From contig NZ_PVUE01000005.1 of the NCBI RefSeq assembly GCF_003003235.1, positions 179,746 through 243,745 of the forward strand: a stretch of 64,000 nt of DNA, in the 5' to 3' direction. Positions 39,196 through 47,425 of the stretch are shown piece by piece. Position numbers and translations under genes: made by a program. Within the stretch, counting starts at the first letter, position 1; every line of letters begins with the position of its first letter. The notes under the pieces were generated by a model. It was not told the origin of the DNA. It saw nothing but the letters and a program-made list of their open reading frames with translations, and did not search any database. Origin of the DNA: Antricoccus suffuscus. GTDB lineage: Bacteria; Actinomycetota; Actinomycetes; Mycobacteriales; Antricoccaceae.

Positions 39196-40083
39196 CTATC
39201 TTGCGGTCTTTTGAATGACGGGTTTGAACGAGCGCTCGACGAGCTCCCCCAGCGTGGTGGGATCCCAACGCTGCGTACCGACGATCTGGCGCACGGTCTC
39301 GGGGTTGTTGTAGAGCATCACTTCGTAGCCCCGGGCGCCGATCACTCGGCCGGTCAGCCAGTCCGAAGACTCACTGGCGATGTAGGCGACGATCGGTGCA
39401 ATGTTGTCCGGTGACCGTTCGTCGTCGTCGGTGGCACGAACGGTGCGCTTGTCGGTCGGAATGGACTCGGTCATCCGCGTCTGTGCACCCGGCGCGATCG
39501 CGTTGGCCGTCACACCGTACTTACCCAGGCTGTTGGCGCACGAGTACGTCAACCCGGTAATTCCCATTTTGGCCGCTGCGTAGTTGGGCTGTCCGGGAGC
39601 TCCGAAAAGCCCCGAGGAGGAGGTGAAGTTGATGATCCGGTAGTGCCCGTCCGGGTTCTTCTTGCCGCGCCAATAGACCGACGCGGGCTTGATTGTGTTG
39701 AAATGCCCGCGAAGATGTACGGCGATGACCGCGTCCCAGTCTTGTTCGGTCATGTTGAAGATCATCCGGTCGCGCAGGATGCCGGCGGCGTTGACGACGA
39801 TGTCGAGGCCGCCAAACATGTCCACGGCCGTGTCGATCAAGGACTGTCCGGCCTCCGAGTCGGTGACGTCGGCACCGCTGGCTACTGCGTCACCGCCCGC
39901 CGCGATGATCTCGTCGACGACGTCGTTGGCAGGGCTATTCGTCCCGGCTCGGCCATCGAGCTCGACGCCGAGATCGTTGACGACGACCGCGGCCCCTTCT
40001 GCGGCGAATAGTCGGGCGACTCCGGCGCCGATTCCGCGTCCGCCACCGGTGACGACTGCGACCCTTCCTTTGAGTGAAGACAT
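39196..40083 (-). CDS. SDR-family (3R)-hydroxyacyl-CoA dehydrogenase-like protein
   Basis: A 295-residue SDR of the MFE-2/Hsd17b4 N-terminal type. It shows VVTGGGRGIGAGVARLF, the insertion VVNDLGVELDGRAG with the NAD-preferring Asp, DIVVNAAGILRDRMIFNM, and the catalytic SSSGLFGAPGQPNYAAAK (Tyr and Lys). This subgroup oxidises 3-hydroxyacyl-CoA to 3-ketoacyl-CoA. It sits 4 bp before the alpha-type ACAD stop, in a tight operon. No enoyl-CoA hydratase gene is nearby, so that step must be supplied elsewhere. Confidence 0.9.
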   Translation of the reverse strand: MSSLKGRVAVVTGGGRGIGAGVARLFAAEGAAVVVNDLGVELDGRAGTNSPANDVVDEIIAAGGDAVASGADVTDSEAGQSLIDTAVDMFGGLDIVVNAAGILRDRMIFNMTEQDWDAVIAVHLRGHFNTIKPASVYWRGKKNPDGHYRIINFTSSSGLFGAPGQPNYAAAKMGITGLTYSCANSLGKYGVTANAIAPGAQTRMTESIPTDKRTVRATDDDERSPDNIAPIVAYIASESSDWLTGRVIGARGYEVMLYNNPETVRQIVGTQRWDPTTLGELVERSFKPVIQKTAR

Positions 40084-40087
40084 GCGG

Positions 40088-41314
40088 CTATGCCTTCACC
40101 GATACCGGACGTGACTCGCGCGGCATGCCCAGCGCCCGCTCGGAGATGATGTTGCGCTGGATCTCGCTGGTGCCGGAGAAGATCGTGCCGGCTCTGCTGG
40201 CGAGGAAGACCTCCTGCCAGTGGTCGACCAGATAACCCTCCCCTTCCGGGCGTACCAACGCCTCGGTGCCGATCAGGTGGACGGCGATCTCGCCCAGCTT
40301 CTTTTCATACTCGCTCCAGAAGAGCTTGGAGATCGAGGCCTCGGGCCCGGGTTCCTTGCCGACGGCGATCTGGGCGAGCAGCCGCAAACCGCTGTATCGC
40401 ATGATCTGCACGTGGGTGTATGCCCACGCAAGGTCCTGACGCACCAACGGATCGCGCTCCTTGCCGACCTTGCGCGCGAGGTCGACCAGTGCCCAGAACT
40501 GCTTCTCGTACTTCAGTGAGGCGACCGTGGCGTTGCCGCCGCGCTCGAAGCCGAGCGTCGTCATGGCGACCCGCCAGCCGTTGTTGAGCCCGCCAATGAC
40601 GTTGAACATCGGCGCCCGCGAACCATCGAAATGTTCTTGGCCGAACTGGGCGGCGCCGGTCATCTGCTTCACGGCGTGCTTTTCAACGTTGTTGTCCTCG
40701 AACGGCAGCAGCACATAAGACAGCCCACGGTGTTTGCCGGTCTCGGTATCGGTCCGGCACAGCACGAAGATCATGTTGGCGCGGTAGAAACCGGAGGTCC
40801 ATACCTTGTCACCGGTGATGACGATTTCGTCGCCGTCGACAACGCCACGCGTTTCGACACCTGCCAGGTCGGAGCCGTGCCCGGGCTCGGAGAAGCCTTG
40901 GCAGTAAACGTCTTCCGCCGAAATAATGCGCGGCAGGAAATGCTCCTGCTGCGCGGGCGTACCGTGCGAGATGACCGATGGCCCGACCATTCCCTCACCG
41001 AATCCGCGACGGATCCGTGGCAAGCCGGCCCGGTGCAGCTCTTCGGAGTAGATCGCGTTTTCGACTGGGCTCAGGCCACGGCCGCCAAACTTCTCCGGCC
41101 ACTGCGGGCAGATGAGCTTCGCTTCCAACAGCCGCTTCTCCCACTCGGCGTAAATAGGGCTCGACTCCGCCTTGCCGTAGATGTTTGAACCGCCAGTCAT
41201 CGGGCTCGCGTTCCAGTCGGTGAGCTCGGCCAGGCCTGCTGGCGCGTTGTCACTGATCCAGCCGCGGATCTCCTCGCGGAATTTTGCCGCTTCGGGACCT
41301 AAATTGAGTTCCAT
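40088..41314 (-). CDS. acyl-CoA dehydrogenase family protein, alpha-type
   Basis: A 408-residue ACAD similar to FadE29-type subunits. FSEPGHGSDLAGVETRGV is the flavin-binding region. The C-terminal motif reads TIFSGTSEIQRNIISERALG, so the usual Glu of 'YEGTSEIQ' is Ser. A Glu is present at the alternative helix-G position (E257 in TLGFERGG), as in isovaleryl-CoA dehydrogenase and ChsE-type enzymes. It probably works with the beta-type protein at 38062-39177. It is 16 bp after the synthetase gene. Confidence 0.92.
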   Translation of the reverse strand: MELNLGPEAAKFREEIRGWISDNAPAGLAELTDWNASPMTGGSNIYGKAESSPIYAEWEKRLLEAKLICPQWPEKFGGRGLSPVENAIYSEELHRAGLPRIRRGFGEGMVGPSVISHGTPAQQEHFLPRIISAEDVYCQGFSEPGHGSDLAGVETRGVVDGDEIVITGDKVWTSGFYRANMIFVLCRTDTETGKHRGLSYVLLPFEDNNVEKHAVKQMTGAAQFGQEHFDGSRAPMFNVIGGLNNGWRVAMTTLGFERGGNATVASLKYEKQFWALVDLARKVGKERDPLVRQDLAWAYTHVQIMRYSGLRLLAQIAVGKEPGPEASISKLFWSEYEKKLGEIAVHLIGTEALVRPEGEGYLVDHWQEVFLASRAGTIFSGTSEIQRNIISERALGMPRESRPVSVKA

Positions 41315-41330
41315 CTGAAAGCTCCTCTGT

Positions 41331-43541
41331 CTATCGGTTTTCCGTGACGATCAGTACGTCGAGTGCTTCTACCTGTGTGCCGTCGACCCACAGCGGGTTG
41401 ACTTCGAGCGTTCCCAGCGTCGGGCCGAGTGCCTGGGCGCTGTCGACAATCCCGGCAATCGCCGCGGTGACGGCGTCGATATCGACCGGGTTGGATCCGC
41501 GTGCGCCGTGCAACAGCGGCGCGCCGCGCAACTCGTCCAGCATCTCGGCGATTTGAGCCTGCGACACCGGGAGAGGTCTGAGGCTGACGTCCTTGAGGAC
41601 CTCCACGAAGACACCACCAAGGCCGAGCGCGAGGACCGGGCCGAACGACGGGTCGACGGTAAGTCCGACGAACAGCTCGACGCCACCGGCTCGCATGGCA
41701 CCTACCAGGACACCGTCGACGTCGTCGGTCTCCTCGAGTCCGGCTTTGTGAACCCGTTCGAAGGCTTCCTCGACTGCCGCGGCATCACCAAGGTTCAGCG
41801 CGACGCCGCCGATGTCGGACTTGTGGGTGATTGTCGCCGAGCACACCTTGAGGACAACCGGATAGCCGAGCTTCTCGGCAGCATCGACCGCATCCTTGGC
41901 CGTGGTCACGAGGTGCGCCGGGACCACCGGTACGCCGTTGGCCGACACGAAGTTGCGCGACTGATCTTCGGACCAGGAGCCGATCTGTGGCGCGTCGACG
42001 TCCTTGGTCACCAACTGCGGGTGGACCGGCGGTCCGGCCGCCTCACGCGTCGCGCGGGTCCGCTCCCACCGCAGCGCGTGGCCGATCGCCTTGAGACCAA
42101 ACTCGATTCCGCCGAGCGGCGGATGGATCGAGTGCTTGTCCAGCATCTGCAGGGCGTACGGCGAAATGTCGTTGCAGGTCGTCACGAAATGCAGGATCGG
42201 TACGTCGAACTGTTTTGCAGTGTCCGCGATCGCGGTCAGCCGACGTTCGAGCGGGCCGGAATCCGGCGGCTCAGCGGCGGGCAGCGCGAGTGCGTTAATA
42301 AGGAAGTCGACGTTGGGATCGGCGGCAACCGCGTTAAGCGAAACATCGCCCAGTCCGCTCTGAGCCGAGTTGACGTCGGCGAGGATCGCACCGGTCACGT
42401 CGAGTGGATTGCGTGCAGACGCGAACGGCGGAAGCACCTCCGTGAGCTTCTCGACCGTCGTACTGGAGAAGTCCGGTATCTCGATCTTCTCGATATGTGA
42501 GCGGTCGGCGATGATGTCGCAGGCTCCGCCCGATGCGGTTACGACGCCCATACGGTTACCGGTTGGCCGGTCGCAATAGCCAAAGAGCCCGGCCGTCACG
42601 ATGAGCTCCTCGAGGCTGTCGACGCGTACGACGCCGTACTGCCGGAACACCGCGTCGATGACCGCCACGTCGCCGGCGACCGCGCCGGTGTGCGCCAACG
42701 CCGTCGCCTGGCCGCCGGGGCTCCGGCCCGCCTTGAGCGCGACGATCGGCTTACCTGCGGCCAGTGCCCGGTCCGCGAGCTCGGTGAAACGCGCCGGATC
42801 GCGAATCCCCTCGAGGAACATAGCGATGACTTTGGTGTTGTCGTCCTCGATGAGGTACTCCACGACATCGGCTGCGGTAATGATCGCCTCGTTGCCCATC
42901 GACGTCAGCAGGCTGATTCCAACGCCGCGGGCTCGCGCGAAGCTCATCACGTTGGCTGCCAGGGCGCCGCTTTGCAGTACGACGCCCACCGGCCCCGGCC
43001 GCAGCGGCGGCAGGATCGGCAACCCGAACGGCGCGGCGCCGGCGTGGGCGTTGATGTAGCCCAAGCAGTTTGGGCCGAGGACGGTCAAGTCGTTGGCGGT
43101 CGCGTAGTTGATCAGCGACTGCTGCCGGGCCTTGCCTTCTTCGCCGCCCTCGCCGAAATCGGCGGCCAGCACGATCATGTTTTTGATCCCGGCGGCGACG
43201 GCGTCCTCCATTACCCCTTGAACGGCGCGCGTGGGAACAAGAGCAAATGCGAGGTCGACCGGCTCGGCAAGGTCGCGCAGATTGGGGACTGTCGGTATCC
43301 CGAATGCCTCCGGATGCTTGGGATGCACCGGAATGAGCTTGTCTGTTATTCCGGCGGTGCGCAGGCTATCGATGATGAACCGGGACCAGCCCGATCCGTC
43401 GGATGCCCCGACCACGGCGACGCTCTTCGGCGCGAAAAGTGCTCTGAGTCGATCAGGCGTGGACAGCTTGCGCCGCATCACCTCGATGTCTGCCTCGGTT
43501 GCTTCCTGACCATTTTCGACGAGCTGACTGCGCTGACCCAT
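41331..43541 (-). CDS. NDP-forming acyl-CoA synthetase (acetate-CoA ligase family, fused alpha-beta)
   Basis: A 736-residue fused enzyme that activates a carboxylic acid to its CoA thioester with nucleotide diphosphate release. An N-terminal CoA-binding Rossmann domain (SVAVVGASDGSGWSRFIIDS, residues 40-59) is followed by two succinyl-CoA-ligase-like domains. H284 in ALAHTGAVAGD is the likely phosphohistidine. The C-terminal ATP-grasp domain runs from about 505 (GVPVVPAHLVTTAKDAVDA; VLKVCSATITHKSDIGGVAL). It is the first gene of the minus-strand operon, divergent from tetR, behind promoter D. Substrate unknown; context suggests the acid that enters this pathway. Confidence 0.92.
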   Translation of the reverse strand: MGQRSQLVENGQEATEADIEVMRRKLSTPDRLRALFAPKSVAVVGASDGSGWSRFIIDSLRTAGITDKLIPVHPKHPEAFGIPTVPNLRDLAEPVDLAFALVPTRAVQGVMEDAVAAGIKNMIVLAADFGEGGEEGKARQQSLINYATANDLTVLGPNCLGYINAHAGAAPFGLPILPPLRPGPVGVVLQSGALAANVMSFARARGVGISLLTSMGNEAIITAADVVEYLIEDDNTKVIAMFLEGIRDPARFTELADRALAAGKPIVALKAGRSPGGQATALAHTGAVAGDVAVIDAVFRQYGVVRVDSLEELIVTAGLFGYCDRPTGNRMGVVTASGGACDIIADRSHIEKIEIPDFSSTTVEKLTEVLPPFASARNPLDVTGAILADVNSAQSGLGDVSLNAVAADPNVDFLINALALPAAEPPDSGPLERRLTAIADTAKQFDVPILHFVTTCNDISPYALQMLDKHSIHPPLGGIEFGLKAIGHALRWERTRATREAAGPPVHPQLVTKDVDAPQIGSWSEDQSRNFVSANGVPVVPAHLVTTAKDAVDAAEKLGYPVVLKVCSATITHKSDIGGVALNLGDAAAVEEAFERVHKAGLEETDDVDGVLVGAMRAGGVELFVGLTVDPSFGPVLALGLGGVFVEVLKDVSLRPLPVSQAQIAEMLDELRGAPLLHGARGSNPVDIDAVTAAIAGIVDSAQALGPTLGTLEVNPLWVDGTQVEALDVLIVTENR

Positions 43542-43587
43542 GTGTCGCTCACTCCGATTTCTCGCACGTTTCGACTATTCAGGCGTC

Positions 43588-43636
43588 TTAGAATCCAATT
43601 CTGGAATATAATTCAACAGTAACGGTCCGCTGTCAA
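43588..43636 (-). promoter_or_regulatory. promoter D with two overlapping TetR-type operators (synthetase operon)
   Basis: On the minus strand TTGACA (43631-43636), a 17-nt spacer and AATTAT (43608-43613). Two overlapping palindromes follow: TTAGAAT-CCA-ATTCTGG (43588-43604) and CTGGAAT-ATA-ATTCAAC (43601-43617). They cover the -10 and start region, about 50-75 bp upstream of the synthetase gene. The core GAAT-N3-ATTC is shared with the other operators. The -10 is less certain than in promoters A and B. Confidence 0.7.
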
Positions 43637-43640
43637 CGTC

Positions 43641-43687
43641 TTGACAACGAAGCGTTCTACCGGGATGGTCCTAGAACACAGTTCTAG
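43641..43687 (+). promoter_or_regulatory. promoter E with perfect 17-bp operator (tetR autoregulation)
   Basis: On the plus strand TTGACA (43641-43646), a 17-nt spacer and a weak -10 GATGGT (43664-43669), then one nucleotide and the perfect palindrome CTAGAAC-ACA-GTTCTAG (43671-43687, flanked by C/G to make 19 bp). The geometry is the same as in promoters A-C. Its -35 is back-to-back with that of promoter D, forming TGTCAA-CGTC-TTGACA. This is the best operator in the set and sits about 105 bp before tetR. Confidence 0.78.
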
Positions 43688-43791
43688 GAATGAGCGTAAT
43701 ACCGGTCGCAAGGAGCGGCCTCACTAGACTCTCGCGAGGCGTTTGGTGCAATTACACATCAACGTGACGCAGTAACTGCACGGGAAGTTAG

Positions 43792-44454
43792 GTGAAGGAC
43801 GTGACGGAGACACAACGCGTCGGTCGGGGTACGACGCGAAAATGGAGCAGCACAGAGGGAGTCCGCACCGAATTCCTCGACGCCGCGCGCAAAGTCTTTG
43901 CCAAACGCGGTTTCTCCGACGCCAGCGTTACGGAAGTCGTTGAACAAGCCGGTGCGAGCGTCGGCAGCCTCTATCACCACTTCGGGAGTAAAACCGAACT
44001 GTTTGTGGCACTCTGGGAACGGCATCACCTGGAGCAGCAGGCAATCGCCGCCGATGCGGTCGTGGCCGCGCGCGCAGACGGCGTAAGCGACCCCTTCGAC
44101 CTGTTCATCGCGGGATCGCAGGCGTATCTGGGCGCCTCGTGGGCGCGACGTGACCTCGTCAAGATCTTCAGCCTCGGTGACACGCCTCCCGGCTTCCAGG
44201 AAAAACAGCGTGCCGGCGGCAGGGTGTGGATCGCCAACAACTTCCGGCTGCTCGGCGCCGAAGACGAGGCGGTGCAACGCGCTCTTGTCTTCCTCGCGAC
44301 GACTTTCCTCGGTGAGGCCCGCCGCGAGATCGCGAACGCGCGCACCGCCAAAGAGGCACGTGAGTTGGTGGCAGCAATGACCGAGGTCATCGAGCGGATG
44401 CGGCCGATGTTTGCCGCCACTCTCGCCGACCGCCACGACGAACACACCGCCTAA
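43792..44454 (+). CDS. TetR-family transcriptional regulator
   Basis: A 220-residue TetR repressor. The helix-turn-helix is at about residues 25-70 (FLDAARKVFAKRGFSDASVT, then GASVGSLYHHFGSKTELFVA). The ligand domain is helical, with ARRDLVKIFSLGDTPPGFQ. It is divergent from the acyl-CoA operon, with palindromic operators in the shared promoter region, so autoregulation and control of that operon are very likely. Matching sites before the transporter genes extend the regulon. The ligand is probably an acyl-CoA. GTG 43792 is used; GTG 43801 is possible. Confidence 0.93.
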   Translation: MKDVTETQRVGRGTTRKWSSTEGVRTEFLDAARKVFAKRGFSDASVTEVVEQAGASVGSLYHHFGSKTELFVALWERHHLEQQAIAADAVVAARADGVSDPFDLFIAGSQAYLGASWARRDLVKIFSLGDTPPGFQEKQRAGGRVWIANNFRLLGAEDEAVQRALVFLATTFLGEARREIANARTAKEARELVAAMTEVIERMRPMFAATLADRHDEHTA

Positions 44455-44455
44455 C

Positions 44456-44531
44456 CCGCGATCCGCGGGAAGTTGACCGGTGATCCGCGGCGAGTAGTCC
44501 CGCAGATCACCACGAAAGTTGCCGCGGATGA
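44456..44531. repeat. degenerate 22-23 bp repeats, family of 5032-5131
   Basis: About 3.5 units directly after the tetR stop. They contain GATCCGCGGGAAGTTGACC, GATCCGCGGCGAGTAG, GATCACCACGAAAGTTGCC and a final GCGGATGAG. The wording (GATCCGCGG, GAAAGTT) is shared with the array at 5032-5131 read on the other strand. The repeats separate tetR from the DrrAB-like operon and may act in transcription termination or as a genome-wide intergenic repeat. Confidence 0.7.
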
Positions 44532-44612
44532 GGGCCGTGACAGCGCCATGGCAGGGCGGTGACAGCGGCTCCTTGCACGATATGCGTATTCGCATTCGCA
44601 CAAGGAGCACAT

Positions 44613-45593
44613 ATGACCACATCATCGGGCACGCTTGCCTTTGAAACCGAGGCGCTGGCCAAGCGGTTCGGCGACACCAAAGCCCTCGCTGGCATCGATC
44701 TTGCCGCCGCGCAAGGTACCGTCCTCGGCGTACTCGGGCCCAACGGCGCGGGAAAGACAACCGCCGTACGCATCCTGTCAACGCTGTTGCGTCCGGACTC
44801 CGGACGAGCGATCGTCGGCGGGTACGACGTCGTCAAAGACGCCACCAAGGTCCGCGAGACGATCGGGCTCACCGGCCAGTACGCGTCGGTCGACGAGGAT
44901 CTGACCGGCACCCAGAACCTCGTCATGATCGGTCAGCTTCTCAACCTGAGCACGCGCGATGCCAAGGCCCGGTCGACCGAGCTGCTCGACTGGTTCGACC
45001 TCAGTGAGGCCGCCGGCCGACTCGCGAAGAACTACTCCGGCGGCATGCGCCGGCGCTTGGACCTTGCCGCCAGCCTCGTCGGCCGGCCGCGCATCATCTT
45101 CCTCGACGAACCGACCACGGGCCTCGATCCCGCGAAACGCGAGGAGATGTGGGGCGTCGTACGGTCACTTGTCGACGATGGTTCTACCGTGCTGTTGACG
45201 ACCCAGTATCTCGATGAGGCCGACGCGCTAGCCGACGAGATCACCGTCATCGACCACGGGCAAGTCATCGCGCACGACACTCCCAAAGGCCTGAAGTCCG
45301 CGATCGGCGGGCAGCGGATCGAAGTCACCCCGACGGACGTGACCCGGATCAACGACGTACGACGCATCCTCACCCGCTTCACCGACGGCACCGTCGATCC
45401 CGCCGGCCGGCACGGCCTGAGCATTCCGGTCGCCGACGACGCGACACTGCCACTCATCGTCAACGAACTGGCGCAGGAGAAGGTCACCGTGGCCGAGCTC
45501 TCGCTGCATTTCCCAAGCCTCGACGAAGTGTTCCTCACCCTCACCGGCACAACCACAGACAGCTCAAAGACAGACAAGGAGGCCGCGGCATGA
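44613..45593 (+). CDS. ABC exporter ATP-binding protein (DrrA-like)
   Basis: A 326-residue ATPase of the DrrA/CcmA family that energises drug or lipid export. Walker A is GPNGAGKTT, the signature is YSGGMRRRLDLAASL and Walker B is IIFLDEPTTGLDP. The C-terminal region (residues about 220-326) is the DrrA-type extension. The ATG at 44613 has AAGGAG 7 nt upstream. It overlaps the permease gene by 4 bp (ATGA). Confidence 0.93.
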   Translation: MTTSSGTLAFETEALAKRFGDTKALAGIDLAAAQGTVLGVLGPNGAGKTTAVRILSTLLRPDSGRAIVGGYDVVKDATKVRETIGLTGQYASVDEDLTGTQNLVMIGQLLNLSTRDAKARSTELLDWFDLSEAAGRLAKNYSGGMRRRLDLAASLVGRPRIIFLDEPTTGLDPAKREEMWGVVRSLVDDGSTVLLTTQYLDEADALADEITVIDHGQVIAHDTPKGLKSAIGGQRIEVTPTDVTRINDVRRILTRFTDGTVDPAGRHGLSIPVADDATLPLIVNELAQEKVTVAELSLHFPSLDEVFLTLTGTTTDSSKTDKEAAA

Positions 45594-46423
45594 CCGCCAC
45601 TGCTACCGCGCCTAGGCCAACGGCGCCACACGATTTGCGCGTCGGTACGACGTCCAGCAATAAAAACAACTACCTCAGACACGCGCTCGTGCTGGCCAAA
45701 CGCAGCCTCTACAAGACCTTGCGTACGCCGGAGTCGCTGATAGACGTCACGCTCCAGCCGATCATCTTCTTGCTGATGTTCGTATACATCTTCGGTGGCG
45801 CCATCTCCGGCGGCGCGCCGTCGCACTACATCCAGTTCCTGGTCCCCGGGCTCTTGGGTCAGACAATCGCGATGGCTTCGATCGCCGTTGGCCAATATCT
45901 CAACTCCGATATCGACAAGGGCGTGTTCGACCGCTTCCGGTCGCTACCGATTGGCAGATCCGTACCCCTCGTCGGCGTCGTGCTGGCCGACCTCGTGCGC
46001 TACCTCGTGCTCTTTGTCATTTTGATCAGCACCGCGCTGCTTATGGGCTTCGACGTCGGCGGTCACTGGGGCGGTGTCTTCGCGTCATTGACGCTGGCGG
46101 TCGGTTTCGCGCTGTGCTTCTGCTGGGTCTCGGTGTGGATCGGCATGACGGTCCGCACACCGGGCGCCGTGCAGGGCGTGATGTTCATGATCGTCTTCCC
46201 GCTTTCCTTTGGCAGCAGCGCTTTCGTGCCGGTGGATACGATGCCCGGCTGGCTCCAAGCATTCGTGCACGTCAACCCGATCACCCACGTGGTCGACGCG
46301 GTACGCGGGATGATGCTCGGCGGTCCGGTCGCCGGGCCCGTCATGTGGACACTCGTTTCGATGGGCGCGTTGCTGGTGGTCTTCGTGCCGCTCGCGATGC
46401 GCGCCTACAAGCGCCGCACGTAA
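45590..46423 (+). CDS. ABC-2 type permease (DrrB-like)
   Basis: A 277-residue membrane protein with six helices and the ABC-2 signature. It contains TLQPIIFLLMFVYIFGGA, LVPGLLGQTIAMASIAVG and the DKGVFDRFRSLPI loop characteristic of DrrB. GSSAFVPVDTMPGWLQAFVH precedes the last helices. With the DrrA-like ATPase it forms an efflux pump, by analogy for hydrophobic compounds or lipids. The start overlaps the ATPase stop by 4 bp. Confidence 0.93.
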   Translation: MTATATAPRPTAPHDLRVGTTSSNKNNYLRHALVLAKRSLYKTLRTPESLIDVTLQPIIFLLMFVYIFGGAISGGAPSHYIQFLVPGLLGQTIAMASIAVGQYLNSDIDKGVFDRFRSLPIGRSVPLVGVVLADLVRYLVLFVILISTALLMGFDVGGHWGGVFASLTLAVGFALCFCWVSVWIGMTVRTPGAVQGVMFMIVFPLSFGSSAFVPVDTMPGWLQAFVHVNPITHVVDAVRGMMLGGPVAGPVMWTLVSMGALLVVFVPLAMRAYKRRT

Positions 46424-46453
46424 AGCAAATGCACCAGGCGTACCGTCTCGAAC

Positions 46454-47425
46454 ATGACTTTGACGATGTCGTGCGCCTTCAATACCTCCATGGACAGCCC
46501 CGAACATGCGCGAATCGCGGAAGAGCTCGGTTACACCCGCGCCTGGTTTTATGACTCTCCCGCGATTTGCGCCGACGTCTGGATGCAGCTAGCCCGGGCC
46601 GCCGACCGTACTAACCGGATCGGACTCGGCACCGGCGTACTCATCCCGGCGCTGCGCCATCCCATGATTACGGCGACCGCGATCGCCAATCTCGTGGAGG
46701 TTGCCGGGAAGGATCGAGTCAGTATCGGCGTCGGCACCGGATTCACCGGTCGGCTCACCCTCGGCCAGCGGCCCGTCAAGTGGTCCGCGGTGGCGGCGTA
46801 CGTCGATGCCGTCCAGCGGCTACTCAAGGGCGAGTACGTCGAGTGGGACGGCGCCAAAATTACGATGATGCACCGGCCCGAGTTCGCCGCGCCGCGGCCG
46901 ATCGAAGTGCCCTGGGTTGCCGGAGTCGCCGGGCCCAAGGGGATCGCGTTCGCCAAGGAGTACGCCGACGGCGCATTCACGTCGCGGTCACCGGTGCCCG
47001 GCTTCGACTGGGCGGTTCACCTGACGTTCGGCACGGTGCTTGACGATGGCGAAAATCCGGGCTCACCCCGCGCGATCGAAGCAGCCGGACACGCGGCCGC
47101 GATCCTGATTCACCGCGCGCTCGAGTTCGGAAACCTCGAAGCTGTGCCCAACGGCGAGCAGTGGGCGGCGGCGTACGCCGATATCCCCGACGACATACGG
47201 CACATCGAACTCCACGATGGCCACCTGTGGTCCATCAACGACCGGGACCGCCCCTTCGTCACTGGCGAGGTCCTCGAGGCGGGCGGCGTCGCGCTGAGCA
47301 AACAGGGCTGGAAAGAGCGTCTCGCGCAGTTAGCCGAAGAGGGCGCCACCGAAATCGCCTATCAGCCGGCCGGTCCTGATGTGCCGCGTGAGCTGGAAGC
47401 CTTCGCCGACGCGATGCGAGGCTGA
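46454..47425 (+). CDS. LLM-class flavin-dependent oxidoreductase
   Basis: A 323-residue luciferase-like TIM-barrel oxidoreductase using FMN or coenzyme F420. Typical segments are SPEHARIAEELGYTRAWFYD, NRIGLGTGVLIPALRHPM, DRVSIGVGTGFTGRLTLG and the C-terminal KERLAQLAEEGATEIAYQP. In actinobacteria many such proteins are F420-dependent. The substrate is unknown. It follows the DrrB-like gene by 30 bp and may be in its transcript. The ATG has little ribosome site. Its last 64 bp overlap the BTAD regulator gene tail to tail. Confidence 0.9.
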   Translation: MTLTMSCAFNTSMDSPEHARIAEELGYTRAWFYDSPAICADVWMQLARAADRTNRIGLGTGVLIPALRHPMITATAIANLVEVAGKDRVSIGVGTGFTGRLTLGQRPVKWSAVAAYVDAVQRLLKGEYVEWDGAKITMMHRPEFAAPRPIEVPWVAGVAGPKGIAFAKEYADGAFTSRSPVPGFDWAVHLTFGTVLDDGENPGSPRAIEAAGHAAAILIHRALEFGNLEAVPNGEQWAAAYADIPDDIRHIELHDGHLWSINDRDRPFVTGEVLEAGGVALSKQGWKERLAQLAEEGATEIAYQPAGPDVPRELEAFADAMRG

